NCBI GenBank assembly: GCA_021234155.1
Contig: JAJEKV010000097.1
Location: 1,738,001 to 1,802,000, forward strand
Direction of reading: 5' to 3'
DNA length: 64,000 nt
Origin: Isoetes taiwanensis
Lineage: Eukaryota > Streptophyta > Lycopodiopsida > Isoetales > Isoetaceae
Shown piece by piece: positions 31,457 through 43,204 of the stretch. Position 1 is the stretch's first letter. Each line of letters begins with the position of its first letter. The notes below the pieces were generated by a model. It was not told the origin of the DNA. It saw only the letters and a list, made by a program, of their open reading frames with translations, and searched no databases. Made by a program: the position numbers and the translations under genes.

Positions 31457-33164
31457 CTATATAGAAACATGAAATGAGAAACAGAATTAACTGAGGTATC
31501 TCATGCGTTGAAATAATCGCTATATGAAGCATATCATAATAATCGCTATATGAAGCATATCATTAGACCCTGTAATTAGATGAAATTCAGTCTTCTTGAA
31601 GCAAATGTTGATTTTATGAGAAATAAAGAGTACAGATGCAGATGATGCCCAAGACTGAGAAAGCCGTCTGAAAGCACCATGGAATAATTTAAGGGCTAAA
31701 CTTAGCTATTTGGCGAATTTTTAGCACATTTTCAAAATAATTTGGCTAAAGTAAATGGAAAAAAATAAGGAAAAAAAATAATAATTTTAGCTTAACTTTT
31801 TTCGGGACTGCACCAACCTTGGAGCTCTTTAGCCAAACGCTGGAAAGTAAGAGAGTGAAATTTTGTATTGTTTAGCTAAACCATAGAGACTTTTAGAATG
31901 AATTTCGGGCCAGTTTAGCTGACATCATTCTAATCAATCAATCTTGTTAATTTGGGTTTTTCCAATTTGGCAGAAAATGTTTTTGGGTTTTTTTTTAAGA
32001 TGATTTGCATAAGGTTTTAAAGATTTTGCCTGCCGAAAAATATTTCCGACATCCAAAAATCGGGAAATATTTTTAAGCTTGCGTTCCAAATTTTTCCTTT
32101 CTATGGTTTCTATGTATGCATGCATGACGAAGCTTTTATGCAATTTTGGATTAGAGCCTATTACTTAGGCTAATCACCCGATTTCCCCCAGTTTCGGGCA
32201 TTCTAAAGGTGTTTGTTTTGGTGTACATCGGAATTGGAGGATGCCATGTTCTATTCATATCATTTTCTTCATCCTGCGAGGTGATTCTCGAGCATGCCAT
32301 GATGTTGATGATTCGGCAGTAAGCTTTGTATGATTTTCGCAGAGGAATTTTTCGCCTGGGCTTGGTATGGAGGAAGCCTGCATATCTCTGCTTTTAGCCC
32401 GTAATCGTTAGGTAAGTTTCTGCTGGGTTATTCATATAAAATCTGAAGTTTTGCTGTGTATTGCTTTTGATTTGAGGCGGCTTGGAGGAGTTGAATCCAC
32501 TCTTCATTGTTGATCTTCTCTATGATATTTTTAATGACTGTTGCAGGCGGTGGTTGGTCATATCTCCCGCAAAGCTTTGAAGTGTGATGGCATGCCTGTT
32601 TGTAAGAACGATCTATGCAAATAAATCTGATGCTTCTTCTGTCATTTGTTATGCAGCAAAAGCATCTTTCTCAAATGGTATTGGAGCTGGGGCGTTCCGA
32701 ATATACCAAACTCCAGAAGTGGGTTCACTTGAGTTGCAATAGGTTTGTTAGTTTGCCCTTAGCTTGGAGAAATTAAATAGATTATTTGCTATCTTTGCTT
32801 ATGTAGCAGTTCGAAATCTAGGCACATGAGATCACCATGTATGATGTTTCTGCAATGGCCATCATGGAGGACTGAGAAAGATTTCAAACAAGGTCAGTTG
32901 CTATTGTGTATATAAGGCATATCTTTGGAGAATCCAAGATGGTACTGCATCTTCTATTAATTCTGACACTATCTCAACGCGGCTATTTCTATTTTCTACA
33001 TAAACAAGTTTATTATTCAGTAAGGAAGGAAGGTGTATTTTTACAAGGTTAGTCAGGACAAGAAAGCACTTGGAAGTGTATGCAGATGTGCAGGAAGGAC
33101 AAAAGATTACCTTTTAAGGAGGAGCAGAGGAAGCTATGTGTTTGTTGATTGTTCCTTATGGCCT
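31457..33164. other. No gene; contains a dispersed repeat copy at 31690-31940
   Basis: 31690-31940 (AATTTGGCTAAAGTAAATGG, TTTAGCTAAACCATAGA, GGCCAGTTTAGCT) is related in the same orientation to 37020-37285. A short direct duplication (AATCGCTATATGAAGCATAT) lies at 31518-31562. No domain-bearing frame. Confidence 0.5.
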
Positions 33165-33661
33165 CTCTACACACAAGCTTTTATTTTGAGCAAACAGTGC
33201 AAATCTTAGTGTATCAACCATGGAAGATATTGTGCGCCAGATCCCGAACAAGACTTCTCTCAGGGTTATGATGGGAAGGATGTTGTTGTAGAAAATTTGA
33301 GGCAGCTTTGTGTATATAAGGTGGCCATTGATATAAAGATGCCTTGGATTTGGTGGGATTGTGTGACAGATTTTCAAATAAGATGCCCTATGAAAGAAAA
33401 GAAGTATAACAAAGATTGTGCAGAAGAAGTTATCAAATCACTTCGTAAGATGAGATTTGCCTTTGCTTTTTCAACTTTTTTCTCTGAATACAATTAACTA
33501 ATTATGGCAACAACAGGCAATATAGAAGTTTGCGACCAGCAAGATTATGCACCAAAATCTAATGATTTATATTGTCAGGTAAGCTTGATAAAGGAGCCGT
33601 CTTGAAGGCCATCTGTGCTGGGTTTCAAGAGACAACAGAGCCACCTGTTTGTTTAAGTCAA
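33165..33661 (+). pseudogene. Vacuolar sorting receptor (VSR/BP-80) pseudogene fragment
   Basis: The frame reads LSKQCKS, a stop, then [57 protein letters not shown] and CAEEVIKSL (33190-33450). After an intron-like gap comes [20 protein letters not shown] (33578-33640). These are consecutive segments of the lumenal ligand-binding region of plant vacuolar sorting receptors. A donor-like GTAAG follows both pieces. The signal peptide, PA domain, EGF repeats and transmembrane tail are absent. A captured or decayed genomic fragment. Confidence 0.85.
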
Positions 33662-35935
33662 GGTGAGGACTTTGTGCATTATCTGAGGTACATTTTTTGT
33701 ACCAATCTCTCTACATTCCATTTGCTATTTAAATGTGGAAACAGATGACAAAACATCGTCAAGCATAAATCTAAGCATTGTGTTCCTAAATTTAGGTTTT
33801 GTTCAATCTTACAAAGTTGCAATTGCAGGTTGAAGACTCCATAAAATGCAGGTGTGCATCTCAAGTTTATTCTATCTAGAGGTATGTTTCACAAAGGGAA
33901 TGGAATCAGTAGTGGTGCTTATATTCTACAAAGGGAATGAAATTAGTAGATTGGCAATGCAAGTGAGAGATCTGAGAAAAGGTGTTTTCATGTTTGTCTT
34001 TCTCATGCTTTTTGCAGAGTTGAATGATAGAGCATAAGATTATGGTGATTCTTTGCAAGACAAGCTTGCACTGCTACTTGGTATATTTAAGAGATATAAG
34101 TAATCCTCCAGGTGATTTTCACTCTAAATTTTGTCTCTACTGTTTTAAATTTTGATCTCCATATTACATGTTAGAGCTTATATTTAAGTCCATTTTTCTA
34201 CAACTGGTATGTGTCATATTCTGATTCTTTTTATCCTTGCAAGCAAACCCTCAAGCTGTGGAAGTCTGCAATGATTTTAAACAATAATTTGGCCTCTTCC
34301 TTTCCAAGTTGTAATCCTTGGTTTATTTGTTTTTTCAGTTGTTATTATTTGTTATAAGCATTGTTCACAGATTACAACAAATTGTCTCTATTGCTCTAAA
34401 TTTTGATCTTCATATTGCAGGTTAGAGAAGATTACATTAAGTCCATTGTTCTACAATGGTATGTGTCAGATTGTGATTCTTTTTTTCATTGCAAGCAAAC
34501 CCTCAAGCTGTGGAAGTCTGCAGTGATGTTGACAACTTAAGAGATGTTTCTCTAAACAATTATTTGGCCTCTTCCTTTTCAAGTTGTAATGCTTGGTCTA
34601 TTTGATTTTTCAGCTGTTCCAATAAATTGCAGGTACATATCTGGCAGTTCCTTTGCTTTTTTGGCGCAACCTTAGGCAGAACAAGTTCAAGAGAAGGTAA
34701 AAGCACTTCCAAGCTGTGGTACACATTTAAATCGTGCTATCAAGGGGTTCAAGCTGTACATGTCTGTCTTCTTTAAATTCAGCCCTAGCACATCATGACT
34801 TTGATGCCATTTTCCTGCTCTAAATTTAGGTGCTTTTTATTTTTCAAAAGATGGGATATTGTCATCTTTGTCAATCCCATGACTCCCAAGATCTTGCTCA
34901 GCCAATTCTATTCTATATTTTCATTCTAAGCGTTTACTCTTTCTACATTTTGTAAGCCATATGAATTGTTTATAGTTACATGTAGTCACATGAGGAACTG
35001 GTGTAATCTACTTATTACGAATGTTGAAGTCGTCTTTAAACTAATACAAATAGCTTTGATATCTAGCCATCCTTTCCAACCATACTACTTTATATTAACG
35101 CTCTAATGGGGCATATTTTCCCTAATATTCTTGATATTTATAATATAACTTACTGCTCCCTTTTATTTGTAACAAGACTCTGGGATCATGACTGCATTGC
35201 AATGGGACTTTGCATCATTATATTTGTACTGCTATGCATCTTACTAACGACGTTGCTCACATGTTGTCTGTAATGCAAGAGGGACAGATTACATTGCTGA
35301 GTTAAATTTCTACAATAGACGATAAAATTTCAAAGGCAATTAGGATGCATGGCAAGCACAATTCTGATACAATGTTGTTGCAACATATAAACTGGAAGTA
35401 TCAGTGGGCATGCATTTTTTGCTACTCCATCAGATGATTTGAAAATTGTGTGCATGCCCCCATCATTCTGGATTTGGCTGTGTACACTATGTAACAGCTT
35501 GGATGTGTGATCCTACAAACATGATAGTGCCATAAATACTTACAATGTTGGGTATGAGTACTGATACCAGATCAAACATCGTGCTTTTATATTTATTGAT
35601 GCCATTGAATGACATCCTATTGCCAGGTTGGCTAAGATGATCATTGAGAGAAATTTCAAAGATTGCATTACAATATGCATTGTTCATATAGATTCTTCTT
35701 TTGTAGCTCATGGGAGGACTTCAAGTGCACAAAATTTGCTTGGAACTTGCTGAAATATAGAGATGCTCATCCAAGTTTCCTCTACCATTATTTAGGATGG
35801 ATATACAGATCCAATGCTCATGGATTTATGATACTAATGCTCATGGATTTATGATACTAATGCATGAATATAGTTGAATTGGAGCTTGCAACTAGAGCTT
35901 GCAAAAGCCGTATTTGAGACAAATGGTTATTACTG
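33662..35935. other. No gene; contains a ~260-bp direct duplication at 34105-34620
   Basis: 34105-34340 and 34375-34620 share TTTTGATCTCCATATT/TTTTGATCTTCATATT, AAGTCCATT.TTCTACAA, GCAAGCAAACCCTCAAGCTG and CTTCCTTTTCAAGTTGTAAT in the same order. Each copy ends in a pyrimidine-rich TTTTTCAG. The rest is AT-rich without a supported frame. Confidence 0.55.
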
Positions 35936-36048
35936 TACATCGGTTGGTGACCTGTGCAGCATGCAATGGAAGTGGTATAATCTCTAACAAGCACATTCAA
36001 GTATGTAATAAATGTGGAGGAAACAGTCAGGTTTATGAGATAAAATAA
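35936..36048 (+). pseudogene. DnaJ-type zinc-finger fragment
   Basis: The frame reads VTCAACNGSGIISNKHIQVC and then NKCGGNSQVYE. The CxxCxGxG and CxxCGG pairs resemble DnaJ cysteine-rich repeats. It is only about 35 codons, with no J domain and no other repeats. Possibly another captured exon. Confidence 0.45.
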
Positions 36049-36934
36049 ATGCCTTCTGGCAAGTGCTCGGGTGCTATTTGTGTATGTTATTGAGTAATGT
36101 ATGCTCGAGAGAAGCTGATAAACTAGATCTGTCATCAAATGGATAGTGATGATGTTCCACGATGAAATAATTTGTTTTCCCAATCAAGGTTGTCCTAGGA
36201 CTTTGTTAGATCATTGTTCTAGGATTTTGTTAGATCATCGTTGTGAAGTAGAACTTGGGAAGTAGAACAAATATGGTTATTTGCTTCGATATTTTAAGCC
36301 GTCCAACCTGTAGAGGCAAGAGTGAAAAGATTTAGCTAATGAGTATTGCTACAATTGTTATGGTGACGGGTGTGTTGAGGTGCAGAAGAGGCTTTTATAT
36401 GCATTTTTGCACCCAATAGTAAGTGTCATCATGGCCCATTGTTCCTATTATCATCTCCCGCCATCCTATTTTTATTACATGCATGAGTTAAAAAAAAAAT
36501 ATAATTTTCCGGCCTAAGGCCAACCAATCAACAAATGGTACTTAAAAAGCATACAACATTTTCTTCAGGGCCCATGGAAAACAGTGTTCCATGCATGAGT
36601 TAAATTATATAATTTTTTGGCCTTACTGCAACAACAAAACCACCTCTCCACTTATTTGCAAATCATTTACAAACACGAAATGGCTTTATTATGCTTCCCT
36701 CTTACCAACCTTCAAACTCATTTGGTAGATGTCTATCCAATGTTGTAATAATGCACTCTAAGTAGAAAAGTAAATTTACAGCCTTATAATATAAACAAAA
36801 CTCCTTTTCTACTTATTGCAAATCATTTACAAACGCAAAAGGGCTTTCTATGCTTTCGTATTACCAAGCTTCAAACTGATACTTTTGTAGGTATTTCATG
36901 TGGTAATGACATGCTCTTCAAGTTGTTTGCTAAA
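36049..36934. other. No gene; internal repeats before the Helitron end
   Basis: A TGCATGAGTTAAA..ATAATTTT.CGGCC segment occurs at 36480-36525 and 36592-36625. An ATTTGCAAATCATTTACAAA block occurs at 36652-36680 and 36812-36840. AT-rich, non-coding. Confidence 0.45.
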
Positions 36935-36962
36935 GCCCGGCAACGCCGGGCACTATAACTAG
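36935..36962 (+). mobile_element. Helitron 3' terminus (hairpin plus CTAG)
   Basis: GCCCGGCAACGCCGGGC (36935-36951) forms a perfect GC hairpin. Seven bases later comes CTAG (36959-36962), followed by a host T. A GC-rich hairpin a few bases before CTRR, inserted 5' of T, is the diagnostic 3' end of plant Helitrons. The 5' terminus (TC) was not located. Host-gene fragments on both strands upstream (VSR, DnaJ-like, perhaps COI1) fit the gene-capturing habit of these rolling-circle elements. Confidence 0.8.
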
Positions 36963-37019
36963 TTTATATGAAATATAGGATTAGTAGTTTAGTTTCTAGC
37001 ATTATGAATTAATTTGAGT

Positions 37020-37285
37020 CCTAGATTTTGCTAGTTAGCATTATCTTAGAATGTTTTCACAAAGAAAATGACCAAAATAAATGGAATATATTGAGAAAAA
37101 GTATAGTAATTTGGCTTAATATTTGCTGTTGGTCATACCATAGAAATTTTTGGGTTGATGTTTGGGTTAGTTTAGCTAAACGCTAGAAAGTATGAGAGGA
37201 AAAATGTGTAGAGTTTAGCTAAACCACAGAAAGTTTTGGGATTAATATCGAGCAAGTTTAGCTAAAGTCATTCTGGCTAATAAGA
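37020..37285. repeat. Dispersed repeat, second copy of 31690-31940
   Basis: Shares the words AAATGGAA, TAATTTGGCT, GTTTAGCTAAACG.T.GAAAGTA and TTTAGCTAAACCA.AGA, and CATTCT near the end, with the first copy. It begins just downstream of the Helitron terminus. Confidence 0.6.
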
Positions 37286-37333
37286 AATATGCGATTAGTA
37301 ATTTATTCCCTGGAAAGCACAATACCACAAATT

Positions 37334-37960
37334 TCAAGGTACAAATTTTGGAAAGACGACAATGTAGCACAAATCCGAAGGGAAGGTCGGAAGGGAATGG
37401 TGAAGCTTCTTGGAAGGCACTAAATAAGTGCTCTCTGCGCCTCCTAATGGATAACCAAGAAATTTGTCAAGCAATGCTCCTACCACTGTGACATGTAGCG
37501 TCTTGGATGCAGTGTCGATATCGCCGAACATTGTTAACTCATCTATCATTTCGTCGTTCTTGCACGTGTCGCAGAGACTGTCCGACACTGCCTTATTGCA
37601 AGCATTGCACGTCTTGACAACCTTGTTGTCACCAGTTATATTCAATCTATGCCTAAGACCCGTACATCCGAGAATGTTTGATTAGTGGAAAGTTATATGA
37701 AATAAGGTGAGAAGGAAGGACAATTTTGGCTTAATTTTAGTGGCAGAAGATATACCTTGGTATTTTCTAGAACGTGTGCGGCGAAGTCTTTGTTTGTGAG
37801 TGTCGCCACTACATCATTGTCTAGGAACTATAATTCATCAGGAAACCAGCTTGACACTGTATCACAATCTTGAATGCCATTGAAGCAAACTAATAAACTA
37901 CCTCAGCGCCAAACAAGCCGACTATCTGCCATATCCAAATCAAATAATTAATAATCAAAA
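37334..37960 (-). pseudogene. Unrecognised cysteine-motif protein fragment
   Basis: A 103-codon frame (37645-37334) contains TCNACNKAVSDSLCDTCKND, two CxxC pairs as in a zinc ribbon, followed by DIDTASKTLHVTVVGALLDK, which has the look of an OB-fold strand pattern (RPA-like proteins have this arrangement). Upstream on the same strand (37960-37750) is VGLFGAEVV, then FLDNDVVATLTNKDFAAHVL with stops. I do not recognise the gene. RPA-type single-strand DNA-binding protein is a guess. Probably a fragment. Confidence 0.35.
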
Positions 37961-38814
37961 AAGAAAATCAAGAACTGAAATGCCGGCCAGCTAATGCAGA
38001 AATTAATCACCTAGCATATCGTGCCAGTAATTGGCTCAGCATTATAGCTCGCCACATATTTAAAAGAGGCAGAAAAAAATGCAGACGCAAGCAAATAGAA
38101 AGGGTACAGTGGTAAGTTTGACTTTTCAAAAACCATTTCATTTCATGTCATCTTATGTGGCCTTTCTACTATCTAGGATAATAAATCTCTTTTAACAACT
38201 GTCCTGCCTTTCAAACTTTTGATATAGGCACTGGCCAGATTTTGTATAATGTGGTATAACGAAATGTCATTGAAAAATATGTATTTCAAGCGGCAAAGAT
38301 ATACAGACATTCAAGTAAGGACTATCTTTTCTTGTAGTTTGGAACTTGTCTAGCCTATCTGCACGTCTTTGGTTTGATATGAGGAATGTTCTTGTTTCAA
38401 TCTTCTATCTGATGTATAACTTTTATTTTTGGTTGTCTAGGTTTTATTCTACTTGTTGCCATGCGCCACTACCAACAAACTTTGAGTTTGACGAAGGGCA
38501 GCAATTTGCTAGGTTCTTGAATAGGTGAAGTCTAGAACTTATGAATGTTTGCTAAGATACAACAGCAATGCTTGGTTCGCATGAAGTCTGAAATCTAACT
38601 CAGTGTTTTGAAGTTGTCTCCTATGTCATTTCAAATGTTATAGCAACAAACTGTCCAAATAGACCATCTTCTAGTCCTAATCATCCATTACCATTGCATT
38701 TTAAAATGCTATTCTCAAAGGTTGCAATACCTTTTTAGGCCTGCCAAACGAGACATCTGTACTTTATTTTTTATTTTCTTTTATTCTCGTGTTTTAATAA
38801 AGTAGTAACTTGGA
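37961..38814. other. No gene seen
   Basis: AT-rich. A 60-codon frame at 38346-38528 has no family signal. Confidence 0.4.
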
Positions 38815-39840
38815 TATGAGGTGTATGCTAGCAGCAGAAGCTGGACCCAAGGAATTGACAGTAGGATTTCAGCGGCATTGAAAGCATGTTATGTGATGCT
38901 TAATCAAGGCAGGCAAGCAAATGTGTGGTCTTGGCCAATATGGAAACGATTTTTTGACACATTAGTAATGCATGTTGGTTTGTATGTGTGTGAACTATGG
39001 GGGTCGTCTTTACCAAAGGGAAGTGGAATGCATTGGAGCAAATACAGAAAATATTATTACATATGGTTTTTAAAGTGAAAAGATCAGTGTCGTACGAGAT
39101 TTTGTTAATGGAAAGCAGAGCATACCCGTTGGAGATCCAAGCAGCTTGGCAAACTGCCCGATACTTGAATAAAAGAGTAGACTTAACATCTTTGGCATGT
39201 GTGGCAATCCAGGCCTCCACGACCTTGGGGGTGAGAGGAAAAGCAAGCTAGCATAAGCATGTAATACGATGGCTGAATCGATTGCATCTTACGATGGCTG
39301 ATTTTGGTAAAAGATTAAAAAAAAAGGGCATTTGAGCGATGCATTGAATTCTGTGATAAGAAAAAGTTCATATATTATTTGGCAGGCTTTAATCCGAAAG
39401 TAAAACATGGCATTCAGTTATATCTTAGTCATAAGAACATCTACCCCAGAATGGTACAAGCAGTAGCTTGAATACGCATGGGTTCACATCATCTTATGAT
39501 TGAAACTGGGAGATGGTCCGGGCTTCCTAGGGAAGAAAGGATATGCAAATGCAGGCAGAATATAGAAACAGAGTCACATGTAATATTCCATTGTCCTCGG
39601 TTCCATTCACTTCGGAAAAAGTACTCCCAAGTAGATTGGGTACACGAGAACTTGACAACTCTTTTCCAAAAATACTCTACAATATGTCAAGTGGCAAAAT
39701 TTATTAGAGAGCTCCTTGAGAGCATTGACTGTAGCGAAAAAGATACTCTTATCAATAAAGAGTAGATGTAAAACTGTAAGAGTCGTCCCATGGCCTACAG
39801 GTCTTTGTTGGACGTAAATAAATCTTATTATTATAAGTAA
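38815..39840 (+). mobile_element. 3' end of a LINE retrotransposon, copy 2
   Basis: Frames at 38821-39251 (SRSWTQGIDSRISAALKAC; then LEQIQKILLHMVF and PLEIQAAWQTARYL) resemble the region after the reverse transcriptase in LINE ORF2. At 39478-39765 comes HHLMIETGRWSGLPREERIC followed by NIETESHVIFHCPRF, the terminal Cys/His domain. The last stretch (CCATGGCCTACAGGTCTTTG, then a short TTATTATTATAA tail) matches the end of the copy at 26880-27420. Several frameshifts. Confidence 0.8.
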
Positions 39841-40349
39841 AGAAAGAACTGCCTAAAAGGATTCTAAAAGAACATAACCATGCATTTAAATACTATTAAC
39901 ACGTTAACCATTACTTCATAACTATCTAGGGTGCAATCATGACCTTCGGAAAGCCTAAGATCCAATATACAAATACACCTGAAGTTTATTCCATGAAAAG
40001 ACTTCTGTACTGCCCAACTTTGCAGAACTGGAGCCAGCTTAATTGCTATACTGGATATAGTTCTATATCATTTATATTAAAATTGGGAATTCTATCTTTG
40101 CAAGCATATTTGGCTCATCGAGACCTTGGATTGTTCAGTATATTTATAATATGGAACTGACAAGCATATATATTGTTTAGGTTGTTTGGCACTTTCCTAC
40201 ACATCTACCTAGATGAATGCCAGCATAAATATTTGACGTAAGCACATATGCCGGAGCATGAGAAGGATCTACATAGGAAGGAGCTTTCCCAGGTCCACAC
40301 TATAATGCAATCTGCAAGCATAAAGCAATGTCATCCACAAGTAAGTATC
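39841..40349. other. No gene seen
   Basis: AT-rich sequence without a supported frame. Confidence 0.4.
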
Positions 40350-42390
40350 TGGTTGGGCACCCTTCCTGATTAAGTCTTTGGCTTTATCAAAAAGTCCTGC
40401 ATGACCCAAAGCGTCCACCATTCAGGTAATATGACGTATATCAGGAGTTAATCAACCGTACTCTTTCATAGTCTGAAAGTACCAAAGGGCTTCATTGACA
40501 AAACCCACTTGACGCAATGCAGTAAGTATACCACCATATATGATGTCCCATTTGGAATAAGACCACATAGATACATGTCTTCAAAGCACTGTACTGCCAT
40601 TCTAGCTTCCTTGTGCTGACCATATCCAGCAACTATTGAATTCCATGACACTAGATTTTTGTTATGCATTCTATCAAAGACTTTACATGCCTCTAACAGA
40701 ACTCCGAAATGGCATACATATCAATAAGGGCGTCTTCTACAGGAGCATCAGGCCAAAGTCCACTTCTAATGATGGTCTTGTGGATGCCCCTGCCTAGGTC
40801 TATTGCTGCTACATTGCTGCGTGCCTTTAAAATGCTTGAGAATGTGTATTCATTTAAATCTGTGCCTTCCCTTTGCTGCTACATTTCAAAGCAATCCAAA
40901 GCAAGAAGGCCTTCGTCATTTTGAGCATATCCAGCAATTATGCTCAAGTCATAAGGTTTCTATTTGGCAATGTTTGAAAAGCTTTGTATGCCACGTCCAG
41001 GTTCTTACATTTGACATACATGTCAACAGCTGTACTCCCCACAGCATTATCATATTATAGCCCAATCTCAATGATATCTTCATGAAAGCAGTAGCACTTC
41101 TCTATGCTACCAATGCTCCCACATGCTTTCAGGACACTTAGGTGTGTTACTTTGTCAGGCTTTATACCATCATATTGCATCTTTTTGACGCACTCTAAGC
41201 AAAATGGTCTTGTTCATGTTGAACATAGCATGCAATCATTGCGTTCCATGACACAACATTACGAGTTTTTAATCTGCAACAGACTCCCTATGCCTCCTGC
41301 AAGTGCCCACAATTAGTATACATGTCAACAAGTGTACTTCCAGTTGCTAAGTCGGACTGGTGCCTATACTAACCTGTTCATAAATGCACTTGCCCTTCCT
41401 CAGAATCCACACGTGTTTACATGCTTTCAAGGTCATAATGAATGTAACATTATTGGGCTCTTTCCTTCTTTATGCATCCCCTCAAGACATTCCAGTGCCA
41501 ATTTATCCTCAGCATTTTCAACATATCCTGATACCATTATTCCCCAAGACACTACATCCTTTTTATTTTTTAAATTATTAAAGACCCCGATTGCCTTCTT
41601 TAAGCTACCCCATTCAGCATATACATCAATAAGTGTATTTTCCATATTGACCTCAGGGGTATAGGAAATGTCATCTCCATTCAGACTGCTCATGGATCCA
41701 TTAAGATGCATATGTAAAACAACTTAGTGCAAGGTGGCCTTGATCATGCCGAGAAAATCCTGCAATTATCAATTATTGCATTCCATGATGTGTAAAACAA
41801 CTTAGTGCAAGGTGGTCTTGATCATGCTGAGCAAATCCTACAATTATTGCATTCCATGATATCACATTGGGGCTGTTAGAAATGTTGACCGCCCTCTCTG
41901 CTTCTTCTGAGTTCCCACATTGGCATACATATTAATCAAAGAATTCTCCACAACAAGGTCAGATTGGAGATAAGTGCCAAATATTTGCCCATGAACGACA
42001 TGCTAGGCAAGCTGTTGCAAACTCTCAGGAGAGCCAAAAACGTGAATTTGTATGTGGAAATGCCTGCAATTTGCATTTCATGATACAACTGTAAAAACAA
42101 CTCTCACCATCTTTGGGGTTGGCATGAGCATAAATAATTGCATTCCATGAATAACGATCTGGATTTGAAAGCATGTTTAATGTATTATTCGCTTCAATCC
42201 ATTAAAAGACGAATGAGATGGTTGGCTAAGAAGGGAGCAGAATCACGACAGTTTTGAATCATCAAAGAGTGAAGGAGCTTACCTGAATCCAAGTCTTTCT
42301 GATGGGTGCAGTCATGCACCAGCCGATAAGCCAAGTCCGGAGATAAATTCTTCCACTTCCCCCCTTCTTCCAACACCAGTTCCCACACCA
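40350..42390 (-). pseudogene. Dead PLS-class PPR gene
   Basis: The minus strand reads, from 42388: WELVLEEGGKWKNLSPDLAY and LLHSLMIQNC, then broken PPR motifs (ENTLIDVYAEWGSLKKAIGV; KKDVVSWGIMVSGYVENAED; NKNLVSWNSIVAGYGQHKEA; RMAVQCFEDMYLCGLIPN). Stops and frameshifts fall every 100-200 bp. Parts around 41700-41870 look duplicated (AAAACAACTTAGTGCAAGGTGG at 41716 and 41797). It belongs to the same superfamily as the intact gene at 2681-5161 but is not a simple copy of it. Non-functional. Confidence 0.85.
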
Positions 42391-42605
42391 GCTTATGGAC
42401 CTCGCTCTAATGCTTGACGGTGCCGGTTAACCAGTTCCCACACCAGCCGCACAGCAACAATGGCGACCGAGAGTTTACAGGTAAGAGTAGGTTTGGAGCA
42501 GTCACAGCATATCCTAGGTATATTCCAGCATATACCTAGGATATTCCAAAAGCCCACATAAACAAGGGTTTTCCCCCCTAGGGGCAACCCAAAAAGGGGG
42601 GATGT
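42350..42605. repeat. Dispersed repeat, copy 1 of 2
   Basis: Shares with 44940-45210, in order: CCTTCTTCCAACACC, ACCTCGCTCTAATGCTTG, CGGTGCCGGTTAACC, CGAGAGTTTAC, an inverted pair ATCCTAGGTATAT/ATATACCTAGGAT, GCCCACATAAACAAGGGTTT and GGGGCAACCCAAAAAG. The CCTAGG inverted pair can form a hairpin. It overlaps the start of the dead PPR gene. Type of element unknown. Confidence 0.75.
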
Positions 42606-42886
42606 AAATACCATATCCTGATCTAATGCATGCAGGTAGCTTTGTTCGTCGTCAAGTTCTCAACAAAGGGAAGATTTCCTCTTAGAATCTATTGTATTAT
42701 GAATCTATTGTGTTTTTAAGTTTCAAAAATTGAAATATCTTGTATTTTTAAGTTTTAAAAATTGAGATATTGAACTGGGGAAATATTGTTAAATTGTGTT
42801 TTGTGTTTACGAACTTTTATAAGCACCACAGTTAACATATGCGTTGGCAATTTGCCAGCCACTTTGTTTAGGCCATTTTGTTCCAC

Positions 42887-42947
42887 AATATAGAATATAG
42901 AATATAGAATATAGAATATAGAATATAGAATATAGAATATAGAATAT
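42887..42947. repeat. (AATATAG)n heptanucleotide microsatellite
   Basis: About 8.7 near-perfect units. On the minus strand it reads as a repeated YSIFYIL peptide, an artefact of the repeat and not a protein. Confidence 0.95.
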
Positions 42948-43204
42948 GTTAAAAGCACCAAAACCTCACTTTCCATAGTATGTAACTATCATGTGCTTCA
43001 TACATTGGCAATAAAATGCAATCAAATAAAGTTTTTACCAATGTTGATTACAAAAACCAAAGTTCATAATTAAGTTAAACTAGCTGGAGATATAACTAGC
43101 ATACAGGTGTCTCTTTAACAATATCAAAGAGAACTATAATTCTCAAGCGTGATTTCCAACACTTTGTAATTTTTCAGCTTATAAAAGAATTGACATAGGT
43201 CATT

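Noticed and set aside
42755-42976. 73-codon frame with repeated YSIFYIL
   Set aside because: It is a reading of the (AATATAG)n microsatellite.
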